Origin: an uncultured Syntrophobacterales bacterium
Lineage (GTDB): Bacteria; Desulfobacterota; Syntrophia; Syntrophales; UBA5619
DNA length: 5,146 bases
Direction of reading: 5' to 3'
Assembly: GCA_903903205.1 (NCBI GenBank)
Contig: CAIUXU010000334.1
Span: 1-5,146, forward strand
In this document: positions 1-5,146 of the stretch, piece after piece
Layout: every line of letters begins with the position of its first letter
Position numbering within the stretch: the stretch's first letter is position 1
Notes under the pieces: generated by a model
The model's input: the letters and a program-made list of their open reading frames with translations, nothing else
Database searches by the model: none
What the model was told of the DNA's origin: nothing
Program-made: the position numbers and the translations under genes

Positions 1-1924
1 ATGCCTCGTCCCGGTCGAAGGGGGCCAGGCGGAAGACGACGTCCTGGAAGAGCTCAACAAAGATACCACCCAGGCCGAACAAGATCAGGGGGCCCACCGC
101 ATATCGGTTCATCCCGAGAATCACCTCATCCCCCGGCGCCGACATCTTCTGCACGAGGACTCCTTCCAGAAGGGCCTTGGGGTCGTAGTTCTTTGCGCTC
201 GTGATGATCCGGGTGAAGGCGCTCTCCGCCTCCTCCGTCGTTTTGATCCCGATGACAACGCCGCCCGCATCCGATTTGTGGAGGATCTGCGGGGAGACGA
301 TCTTCATGGCGACCGGAAACCCGATCTCCTCCGCAATCTTCGCCGCCTCCTCCTCGTTTTTCGCAAGCCGCGTCGGCAGCGTGTTGAAACCGTAGCAGTT
401 GAGAAGCTCGAGACCGTCCAACTCGCCCAGGTGCGTTTTTCCGGCGGCGATACACTCCCGGACAATCTCATCCGCCCTTGTACGGTCACTTTCGAGTTGG
501 AACGGCGGCAGTTCCCCCCGGGTCAGCCAGTGGGAATACTGGTAGAGCGCCCCGAGGGCCTTGGCCGCGTTTTCGGGGAATTTGTATACCGGATAGCCGT
601 GTTCCTGAAGGTATTTGACACCGGCGGAGACGTCGACCACCCCCATGAAGCAGCTCAGGACCGGCTTGGGAGAGCGGCGGGCGACGCGGACGACCGCTTC
701 GGCCGTCCCCAGTGCGTTTGTCATGGATTGCGGGGTCAGGATGACCAGCACACCGTCCACCCCCTCGTCCCTGACGACCGCAGAGAGGGCTTTTTCGTAA
801 CGGTCGGAAGGGGCGTCACCGATGATGTCAACCGGATTGTGGATGTTCGCCGTAGCGGGGAGATGACAGGCCAGTTCGTCAATCGTCTCCTGTGTGAACT
901 TCGCGAGTTCGAGATGTGAGGAGACGGTCATGTCGGTCGCCAGGATTCCCGGACCGCCCGCATTCGTCACGATGGCGACCCGTCTTCCGCTGGGAATCTT
1001 GCGTGTCGCCTTGCCGAGAATGCTTTCATGCTTGTACGCAAAGGCCGTTGCGAAATCGAAGAGCTCGGCGATGGACTCTGCCCGGATGATCCCCGCCTGC
1101 TTGAAGATGGCGTCGTACACGGCTTCCGTTCCGGCCAGCGCGCCGGTGTGGGAGGCGGCGGCCTGGGCGCCTGCCCTGGTCCGGCCTGATTTGATGATCA
1201 GCACCGGTGTGGGCCGATGGCCGGAGGTAATCTCCTTGACCGCCTCGATGAACTCCTGGCCCTTGCGGAGCTCCTCAAGGTAGAGGATGATGACCGACGT
1301 GCCGAGGTCGTTGTGGAAGTAGCGGAGCAGATCCAGCTCATCCACGTCCGCTTTGTTTCCGATCGAGATGAATTTTGAAAAACCGATATTCCGGTCTGCC
1401 GCAAAATCGAGTACCGCGGTGCAGAGCGCCCCGCTCTGGGAAATGAACGAAATATTGCCGCTGACGGGCATTCTCCTGGAAAAGCTCGCATTCATGCTGA
1501 CATCCGAAACGGGGTTGATCACACCCAGGCAGTTGGGACCGATGAGCCGGACGTTCGCTTCCTTGCAGCGATCCAGAATCTGGTTTTCGATCTCCAATCC
1601 CTCGCCGCCGACCTCGCGGAACCCGGCGGAGACGATCACAATCCCTCCGACCCCTTTTTCGATCGCCTCTTCGACCGCGTTGAGGCAGGCCCGTGGCGGC
1701 AGGATGACGATGGCGAGATCGACGTCATCGGTAATCGCATTGACCGTGGGAAACGTTTTCACACTCAGGATGGACTTGGCTTTTGGATTGACCGGATAAA
1801 GGGTCCCCTGGAAACCGCCATGGAGGATGTTGGCAAAGATATCATGCCCCACTTTGCCCGGGGTGTTGGAGGCGCCAATGATGGCGACGGATTCGGGAGA
1901 AAAAATAGCGTCAAGACCTTTCAT
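1..1924 (-). CDS. ADP-forming acyl-CoA (acetyl-CoA-type) synthetase, fused alpha-beta; 3' end cut by the window edge
   Basis: This enzyme family interconverts acyl-CoA + ADP + Pi and free acid + CoA + ATP in the cytoplasm. It is used either to make ATP from CoA esters or to activate acids. The 641 visible residues read without interruption. A CoA-binding Rossmann domain comes first (about 1-135, VAIIGAS at 13-19, IGPNCLGV at 128-135). A succinyl-CoA-ligase-like flavodoxin domain follows (about 150-290) and carries the phosphohistidine motif ASHTGALAG with His259, equivalent to alpha-His257 of the Pyrococcus furiosus enzyme. A second ligase domain starts at VAIVTNAGGPG (316-326). The beta-type ATP-grasp domain starts near 480 and contains LHKSDAGG with His549, matching beta-His71 of P. 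furiosus. The family is usually about 700 residues, so roughly 60 are missing beyond base 1. The ATG at 1924 has an AAGAGG ribosome binding site 6 nt upstream, and the Rossmann motif sits at the expected distance. It lies downstream of the AOR-family gene on the same strand, with its own promoter. Family assignment is secure; the acyl substrate cannot be told from sequence. Confidence 0.95.
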   Translation of the reverse strand, partial: MKGLDAIFSPESVAIIGASNTPGKVGHDIFANILHGGFQGTLYPVNPKAKSILSVKTFPTVNAITDDVDLAIVILPPRACLNAVEEAIEKGVGGIVIVSAGFREVGGEGLEIENQILDRCKEANVRLIGPNCLGVINPVSDVSMNASFSRRMPVSGNISFISQSGALCTAVLDFAADRNIGFSKFISIGNKADVDELDLLRYFHNDLGTSVIILYLEELRKGQEFIEAVKEITSGHRPTPVLIIKSGRTRAGAQAAASHTGALAGTEAVYDAIFKQAGIIRAESIAELFDFATAFAYKHESILGKATRKIPSGRRVAIVTNAGGPGILATDMTVSSHLELAKFTQETIDELACHLPATANIHNPVDIIGDAPSDRYEKALSAVVRDEGVDGVLVILTPQSMTNALGTAEAVVRVARRSPKPVLSCFMGVVDVSAGVKYLQEHGYPVYKFPENAAKALGALYQYSHWLTRGELPPFQLESDRTRADEIVRECIAAGKTHLGELDGLELLNCYGFNTLPTRLAKNEEEAAKIAEEIGFPVAMKIVSPQILHKSDAGGVVIGIKTTEEAESAFTRIITSAKNYDPKALLEGVLVQKMSAPGDEVILGMNRYAVGPLILFGLGGIFVELFQDVVFRLAPFDRDEA

Positions 1925-1930
1925 GATTTT

Positions 1931-1936
1931 CCTCTT
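1931..1936 (-). promoter_or_regulatory. Ribosome binding site of the acyl-CoA synthetase
   Basis: On the minus strand this reads AAGAGG, followed by AAAATC and then the ATG at 1924. The 6-nt spacing and purine-rich core fit a Shine-Dalgarno site and support that start codon. Confidence 0.8.
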
Positions 1937-1955
1937 TTCTGTCTTTCAAAATGAG

Positions 1956-1990
1956 CATGATTCCTCAAGCATCCATGATTCCAATGGATG
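1956..1990 (-). repeat. Direct and inverted repeats in the synthetase leader
   Basis: Two copies of the 9-mer CATGATTCC (plus-strand reading) lie at 1956-1964 and 1974-1982, 18 bp apart start to start. The second copy overlaps a perfect 7-bp inverted repeat, CATCCAT (1970-1976) and ATGGATG (1984-1990), with a 7-nt loop. All of this lies between the predicted transcription start near 2002 and the ribosome binding site, so it would be in the 5' leader of the synthetase mRNA. It could be an RNA hairpin or a regulator site. No T-run follows, so it is not a simple terminator. Its function is unknown. Confidence 0.4.
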
Positions 1991-2008
1991 GCGGATTCAG
2001 CGGGGGGG

Positions 2009-2037
2009 ATTATTGACCAATGCCACCGGGGTGTCAA
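2009..2037 (-). promoter_or_regulatory. Sigma-70-type promoter for the acyl-CoA synthetase
   Basis: On the minus strand there is a perfect -35 box TTGACA (2037-2032), a 17-bp spacer and a -10 box AATAAT (2014-2009). That is 11 of 12 consensus positions at optimal spacing. Transcription would start near 2002, beside a run of seven C on the minus strand, giving a leader of about 78 nt before the ATG at 1924. An imperfect dyad, GACACC-CC-GGTGGC (2035-2022), overlaps the end of the -35 box and the spacer, a place where an operator could act. The promoter implies that the synthetase can be transcribed independently of the AOR gene. It rests on sequence match only. Confidence 0.65.
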
Positions 2038-2062
2038 GGAAATACGCAGGAAACGGTTTCTG

Positions 2063-3907
2063 TTAGAGATCCTTAATGAGCTCCTCCAGGCCCAACTTCC
2101 TTAAAGTTTCCGGAAGTGGTTTGCCTGTCTTGGGATCCCAGCCCATGAGGGTATAGTAATTCTCCAACATCCATCCCCACTTCTCCATGATATTCTTGCC
2201 TTTTCCAGGCCCATCGACGGGGATGGACCCGTATCTCTGAGAAGGTTGTTCATCTTCCATTTTCATTCCGTGGCGGAAGTTGAACATCCTCAATTGATTC
2301 ACGACCCGCCGTCCGACCTGAAAAGCATCTTCCAGAGACAAATTCCAACCGGTAACCGCATTCAGGCAATCCAATACCAATTTGGGATCGGTCGAGGCAA
2401 ATCGGCAAATCCCCAGACAGTCATCAAATTGCCTGATTCCATTGAACTTTGCATTGAGGGTGGACATCTCTTCGTGAGAATAAGGATTAATTACCGCGGG
2501 GAGGTCTACCAATTGAGGATGAATTCCGGCCCAGGTTGATTCTATCGTGCTGGTGTTGCTCAAACAGGTATCAAAAAGCTCTGCCCACCTTCCCCCGCGA
2601 TGGTCATGATTCCTGGGTGTGCATCCTTTTTTGGTATGAATGGCCCATTCGATCGCTTCACCCCCGACTTTTTGAGAAGCCCGCATAACCCCTTCCGCCA
2701 AAAGGTCTCCAACTCCCTCTCTCTTGGCAATTTTACCGAGCAGGGTCTTGACAGCCTCAACATTTCCCCAGCTCATATCCAATCCATCCAGATCTTGCCT
2801 GGAAAGAACCCCTTTTTCGTAGCACTCCATCACCCATCCGATGGTCCAGGAGGCCTCGTTACAGTCCATCCCCAAACGATCCACCTCCCGGGTAAGCATG
2901 ACCACCGCGCCCAGGTCGGTATTGCCAATCTGTGGCCCCCAGGCCGCGAGTTGCTCATATTCCGGCTCCTCTCCCACAAATCCCTTGTAAGAACCTTCTG
3001 TGACGGTGACCTCTTTTACGTGAGCGATCCGGCACATATAGCAGGGCATGGGGCGGATTTCAAAGTGGGTTCGCATGTACTGCCCGTTCATCTGCTCATG
3101 TTCAGGAAAGATGTTCGTCGCGTAGTTTTTGACCGGAAGACACCCGAGCCCATAAATTGCCGATAACCCACCGCCGGATCCCCATTTATAAATGGCGCCA
3201 AACCCTTTGGCGTGCTCGAACAGGGCATTTTTCTTTTCCTTCAGAAGCTGGGGATCCTTGATCTCAAAGTTCCGCTTCCCCCGGTAGGCGACCACCGCCT
3301 TGAGGTTCTTCGAGCCCATGACCGCCCCCAGGCCATTATGCGCCGCCAAATGCCCTCTGTCGCCAACGATGGCTGCGTAAAGAACTTTGGCTTCGCCGGC
3401 AGGGCCGATCCCATAAACGCTAACCTCTTTTTCCTTAACCCCCAACTCTTCTCTCAGGACATCTTCGGTTTCCCAGATATCTTTGCCCGCCAGATGCGCT
3501 GCGTCATGAATTTCGGCCATTCCGTCTTTGATGGTTACGTAAGACAACTTCGCGGCCTTCCCCTGGAAGATGATTCCATCAAAACCCGAGAATTTCAGAT
3601 AGGCTCCGAAAAAACCATTTGCCTGGGAAGCGCCGGCCAAGTTGGTAAGGGGGCCTTTGGAAGTCACGTTAAAAGTCGCTGCTCCGTCTAACCCGCTGCC
3701 TGCCAGAGGACCGGTCGTCCAGATTAATCGGTTGTCCGGATCAGACCATTGGACGCCTGCGGGTACCTCCTGGTAAAGATCCGCGGCGCCCCATCCTACA
3801 CCACCCACCCATTTCTCAATGAAAGACTGGCCTATTTCCTCCGTAGAGATTTTACCATTGGAAAGATCAATCCGCAGCAATCTTCCGATATATCCACCTA
3901 TAGTCAT
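2063..3907 (-). CDS. Aldehyde:ferredoxin oxidoreductase (AOR) family tungsten/molybdenum enzyme
   Basis: AOR enzymes carry a bis-pyranopterin W (or Mo) centre and one [4Fe-4S] cluster, and typically interconvert aldehydes and carboxylic acids with ferredoxin in the cytoplasm. The 614 residues match the usual length of about 605-650. The N-terminal AOR domain (about 1-210) shows GGVGWGAADLY (35-45), TGPLAGSGLDG (65-75), a GFFGAYLKFSGFDGI block (98-112) and NGLGAVMGSKNLKAV (191-205). The two DxxGL(D/C) pterin motifs appear as DRLGMD (343-348) and DCLGIC (496-501). The cluster region reads CYMCRIAH (289-296): Cys289, Cys292 and Cys501 align with P. furiosus Cys288, Cys291 and Cys494, but the third ligand Cys295 is replaced by His296. 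Cys349 directly follows the first pterin motif, and a TPRNHDHRGGRW segment lies at 430-441. These traits leave open a BamB-like or other non-aldehyde role. There is no signal peptide. The ATG at 3907 has an AAGGGA site 5 nt upstream. Family is certain; substrate and metal are unknown. Confidence 0.93.
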   Translation of the reverse strand: MTIGGYIGRLLRIDLSNGKISTEEIGQSFIEKWVGGVGWGAADLYQEVPAGVQWSDPDNRLIWTTGPLAGSGLDGAATFNVTSKGPLTNLAGASQANGFFGAYLKFSGFDGIIFQGKAAKLSYVTIKDGMAEIHDAAHLAGKDIWETEDVLREELGVKEKEVSVYGIGPAGEAKVLYAAIVGDRGHLAAHNGLGAVMGSKNLKAVVAYRGKRNFEIKDPQLLKEKKNALFEHAKGFGAIYKWGSGGGLSAIYGLGCLPVKNYATNIFPEHEQMNGQYMRTHFEIRPMPCYMCRIAHVKEVTVTEGSYKGFVGEEPEYEQLAAWGPQIGNTDLGAVVMLTREVDRLGMDCNEASWTIGWVMECYEKGVLSRQDLDGLDMSWGNVEAVKTLLGKIAKREGVGDLLAEGVMRASQKVGGEAIEWAIHTKKGCTPRNHDHRGGRWAELFDTCLSNTSTIESTWAGIHPQLVDLPAVINPYSHEEMSTLNAKFNGIRQFDDCLGICRFASTDPKLVLDCLNAVTGWNLSLEDAFQVGRRVVNQLRMFNFRHGMKMEDEQPSQRYGSIPVDGPGKGKNIMEKWGWMLENYYTLMGWDPKTGKPLPETLRKLGLEELIKDL

Positions 3908-3912
3908 ATTGG

Positions 3913-3918
3913 TCCCTT
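3913..3918 (-). promoter_or_regulatory. Ribosome binding site of the AOR-family gene
   Basis: The minus strand reads AAGGGA, then CCAAT, then the ATG at 3907. The 5-nt spacing is slightly short but functional, and the start agrees with the family N-terminus (YIGRLLRIDLSNGKI). Confidence 0.7.
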
Positions 3919-3960
3919 CGCTCTCTTTGAGGTTGTGTAACTACCCAAGGCTACTCCGGC

Positions 3961-3990
3961 ATTACTCACACCCACACTCCGATTTGTCAA
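3961..3990 (-). promoter_or_regulatory. Candidate sigma-70-type promoter of the AOR-family gene
   Basis: On the minus strand a perfect TTGACA (3990-3985) is followed by an 18-bp spacer and AGTAAT (3966-3961), which matches the -10 consensus at four of six positions. Transcription would start near 3954, leaving a leader of about 47 nt. The box lies in the AT-rich part of the divergent intergenic region, where a promoter is expected. Sequence match only. Confidence 0.5.
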
Positions 3991-4020
3991 TAATATTTTG
4001 GCTCAAGAGCTAAAAAAGTA

Positions 4021-4049
4021 TTGCCGCGTTCCCGAAAAACCGGTAAAAC
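4021..4049 (+). promoter_or_regulatory. Weak candidate promoter of the DUF2845-like gene
   Basis: TTGCCG (4021-4026), a 17-bp spacer and TAAAAC (4044-4049) each match the sigma-70 consensus at four of six positions. A start near 4056 would give a leader of about 109 nt that includes the inverted repeat at 4049-4104. No better plus-strand promoter was seen upstream of the gene, but this one is weak and could be chance. Confidence 0.3.
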
Positions 4050-4104
4050 ACTCCTCACGATGGCACTATTCTGGAGGCCGATGGAATTCTGACCGTGAGG
4101 GGTG
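4049..4104 (+). repeat. 11-bp inverted repeat upstream of the DUF2845-like gene
   Basis: CACTCCTCACG (4049-4059) and CGTGAGGGGTG (4094-4104) are complementary at 10 of 11 positions. In RNA the odd pair is a G-U wobble, so an 11-bp stem could form around a 34-nt loop. A smaller alternative hairpin (4099-4116, GGGGTG pairing with CGCCCC around GAGGCA) uses part of the right arm, so the two are mutually exclusive. The repeat lies between the candidate promoter and the ribosome binding site. It could be a leader RNA structure or a protein site, and a single imperfect repeat of this length may also arise by chance. Confidence 0.35.
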
Positions 4105-4151
4105 GAGGCACGCCCCATGCGGTGCTTACGCTCCTTCAACTTTCTGTATCC

Positions 4152-4160
4152 GGAGGTGAT
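4152..4160 (+). promoter_or_regulatory. Strong ribosome binding site that fixes the DUF2845-like start
   Basis: GGAGGTGAT is a near-perfect anti-16S match, with GGAGG ending 8 nt before the ATG at 4165. It selects this ATG over the in-frame upstream starts at 4102 (GTG) and 4117 (ATG), which would bury the signal peptide inside a longer protein. Confidence 0.85.
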
Positions 4161-4164
4161 AGAA

Positions 4165-4542
4165 ATGAAGAAAATTGCAGTGATGTTGCTATTGTTCGTT
4201 TGTTTTTGCTCTGCGGCTCCTGCCATTGCGGGCGATATGATGAGCATGATCTGCCGAAATCAGGTGGTTTCCGTGGGAGACAGAAAAGGGGAGGTGTCGA
4301 TGAAATGCGGTCCGCCCTTATCCCAATCGAAGGATGTGGCCAAGTCCAGGGTAACGCAAACCACGATCAAAAAGAAATCTGAAAAAAAGGAGTCGGATGA
4401 CAATAAAGCCGTGACCACGAAGAAAAAAACGGTGAACGAGCGTTCCGATACGTGGACGTACATCATCGGCGGCGCCTATCGATTCCTCATTTTCAAGGAG
4501 GGCAAGCTGGCCGCAATCGAGGCGGGTGGGACGGCCAATTAG
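4165..4542 (+). CDS. Secreted DUF2845-like small protein
   Basis: This is a 125-residue protein of unknown function. Residues 1-22 form a classical Sec signal peptide: MKK, a hydrophobic core (IAVMLLLFVCF), then AIA with predicted cleavage after Ala22. The mature protein is probably periplasmic. It begins with a pattern I recognise from DUF2845 proteins: a Cys (Cys30), NQVVSVGD (32-39), then KGEV and KCGPP with Cys48. The end also fits that domain, with WTYIIGGAYRFLIFKEGKL (97-114) and AAIEAGG. The two cysteines are the only ones in the mature part and could form a disulfide. Between the two conserved halves, residues 69-92 are rich in lysine and acidic residues (KKKSEKKESDDNK, then TTKKKTV) and are probably flexible. 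The gene is divergent from the AOR gene and convergent with the GAPDH homologue, so it is probably monocistronic. The DUF2845 assignment is from memory of the motif pattern; no function can be assigned. Confidence 0.85.
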   Translation: MKKIAVMLLLFVCFCSAAPAIAGDMMSMICRNQVVSVGDRKGEVSMKCGPPLSQSKDVAKSRVTQTTIKKKSEKKESDDNKAVTTKKKTVNERSDTWTYIIGGAYRFLIFKEGKLAAIEAGGTAN

Positions 4543-4585
4543 AGATCAACTATGAGGATGCGGGTGTCAGCAGCCCTCTTTGTGC

Positions 4586-5146
4586 TCACAGAAACAGGTT
4601 TCGGTGGATATATGCGGTCAAATCGCCGAGCCGGTTTGTGTAGCTGCCATATTCATTGTCATACCAGCCGAATATCTTGGCGTGAACCACAGGAACCCGC
4701 AGGCTCGATTGGGATAACGTCTTGAGAAACGCCTCTGGCAGATCGGGGACCGTGGAGAGGTCCACATCGATGAATGCGGTCCGGGTATGGTTGAATTGCC
4801 CCTCGATCACAATGGCCGCATCCATTCCGATTAAATCGGTCGATACGTTCTGCTCTTCCGAATAGACCACCAGATGTTCGGGATCGTTTGCCGCCTTTTT
4901 ATAGATGTCGTTGAGCCTCTCCCGGCTGAGGGGGGTGTTGGAGCCGTCCCTGTTTGCGCGGGATTGAAAGGTTACATTCAGGACGATCAGGGATTCCGTA
5001 GTTGTCGGCACCCGGATCGAGTCCGCCATAAAACCGATATTCCGCACTTCCGGAATCACCTGACTTAACGCCTCGGCCGCATTGGTGGAGGTCAGGATGA
5101 TGTTGTTCAGCGTGCTCCGGTTTTTACGCAGATCCTTTTCGCCGGC
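4586..5146 (-). CDS. Glyceraldehyde-3-phosphate dehydrogenase homologue, C-terminal part (5' end beyond the window)
   Basis: GAPDH oxidises glyceraldehyde 3-phosphate to 1,3-bisphosphoglycerate with NAD(P) and phosphate. The 186 visible residues open with DLRKNRSTLNNIILTSTNAA, which matches the DLRRARAAALNIIPTSTGAA region of standard GAPDH that carries the phosphate-binding TSTG loop. A SIRVPT motif (visible residues 43-48) supplies the conserved substrate-binding Arg. YSEEQNVSTDLIG aligns with the canonical YTEDxxVSTDFxG. The end has the family signature WYDNEYGSYTNRLGDL. The catalytic Cys and the NAD domain lie off the right edge. Differences from a standard enzyme are TSTN in place of TSTG, RVPTTTE in place of RVPTPNVS, and about 20 extra residues (around LSTVPDLPEAFLKTLSQSS) before the WYDNE signature. 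An in-frame GTG at 5059 is internal, because homology continues upstream of it. It could be the housekeeping enzyme or a specialised paralogue. The stop is TGA at 4586, 43 nt from the convergent DUF2845-like gene. Confidence 0.92.
   Translation of the reverse strand, partial: AGEKDLRKNRSTLNNIILTSTNAAEALSQVIPEVRNIGFMADSIRVPTTTESLIVLNVTFQSRANRDGSNTPLSRERLNDIYKKAANDPEHLVVYSEEQNVSTDLIGMDAAIVIEGQFNHTRTAFIDVDLSTVPDLPEAFLKTLSQSSLRVPVVHAKIFGWYDNEYGSYTNRLGDLTAYIHRNLFL

Noticed and set aside
278..919. Plus-strand open frame of 213 codons inside the acyl-CoA synthetase
   Set aside because: It lies antisense to a gene with clear family motifs over its whole length, its product is Arg-rich and resembles nothing, and it reflects the G+C-rich antisense frame.
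2600..3166. Plus-strand open frame of 188 codons inside the AOR gene
   Set aside because: Antisense to conserved AOR motifs, with no ribosome binding site or recognisable domain.
4001..4016. Palindrome GCTCAAGAGC followed by an A-run, as a terminator
   Set aside because: The stem is four pairs with a two-base loop, which cannot form a stable hairpin, and no gene ends nearby.
4061..4076. Sigma-54 promoter (TGGCAC) upstream of the DUF2845-like gene
   Set aside because: The -24-like TGGCAC is present, but at the right spacing the -12 element reads TGGA and lacks the required GC.
4102..4164. Upstream in-frame starts (GTG 4102, ATG 4117) for the DUF2845-like gene
   Set aside because: They would add up to 21 residues before a standard signal peptide. 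The strong GGAGG site is placed for the ATG at 4165.
4165..4230. Lipoprotein signal in the DUF2845-like protein (Cys13 or Cys15)
   Set aside because: The residues before the cysteines (LFVC, CFC) do not fit a lipobox, and AIA at 20-22 gives a normal signal peptidase I site.
4554..4581. Terminator between the convergent DUF2845-like and GAPDH genes
   Set aside because: Only a 4-bp GAGG/CCTC pairing with a long loop and a three-T run is visible, too weak to call on either strand.
5057..5059. GTG as the start of the GAPDH homologue
   Set aside because: The reading frame and GAPDH homology (TSTNAA and the preceding helix) continue upstream to the window edge.

Overview
The window looks like a piece of an anaerobic bacterial chromosome. 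A member of the Desulfobacterota (former Deltaproteobacteria), perhaps a syntroph or sulfate reducer, is the best guess. The reasons are a tungsten/molybdenum aldehyde:ferredoxin oxidoreductase (AOR) family enzyme, an ADP-forming acyl-CoA synthetase of the acetyl-CoA synthetase (ACD) type, and a small exported DUF2845-like protein. Taxonomy is inferred from gene content only. No RNA gene, CRISPR array, insertion sequence or phage gene is visible.

Layout, left to right. Bases 1-1924 (minus strand) hold the first 641 residues of a fused alpha-beta ADP-forming acyl-CoA synthetase, which runs off the left edge. Bases 1925-2062 are a 138-nt intergenic segment with a near-consensus sigma-70 promoter for the synthetase and a repeat-rich leader. 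Bases 2063-3907 (minus strand) hold a complete 614-residue AOR-family enzyme. Bases 3908-4164 are a divergent intergenic region with a likely AOR promoter, a weaker candidate promoter on the plus strand and an 11-bp inverted repeat. Bases 4165-4542 (plus strand) encode a 125-residue secreted DUF2845-like protein. Bases 4586-5146 (minus strand) hold the C-terminal 186 residues of a divergent glyceraldehyde-3-phosphate dehydrogenase, which enters from the right edge and converges on the DUF2845-like gene.

How the genes could work together. AOR enzymes interconvert aldehydes and carboxylates with ferredoxin. ACD enzymes interconvert acyl-CoA + ADP + Pi and carboxylate + CoA + ATP. Placed head to tail they could link an aldehyde, its acid and its CoA thioester, with ATP conserved or spent at the second step. 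The AOR homologue, however, has unusual cofactor-region residues (His in place of the third cluster Cys, and a Cys just after the first pterin motif). It may therefore not be a conventional aldehyde oxidase, and an acyl-CoA or aromatic-acid role like that of BamB should be kept open. The exported protein and the GAPDH homologue show no evident link to this pair.

I did not find a clearly new multi-gene system. The points most worth a second look are the non-canonical cofactor ligands of the AOR protein, its pairing with an ACD that has its own promoter, and the divergent GAPDH fragment.
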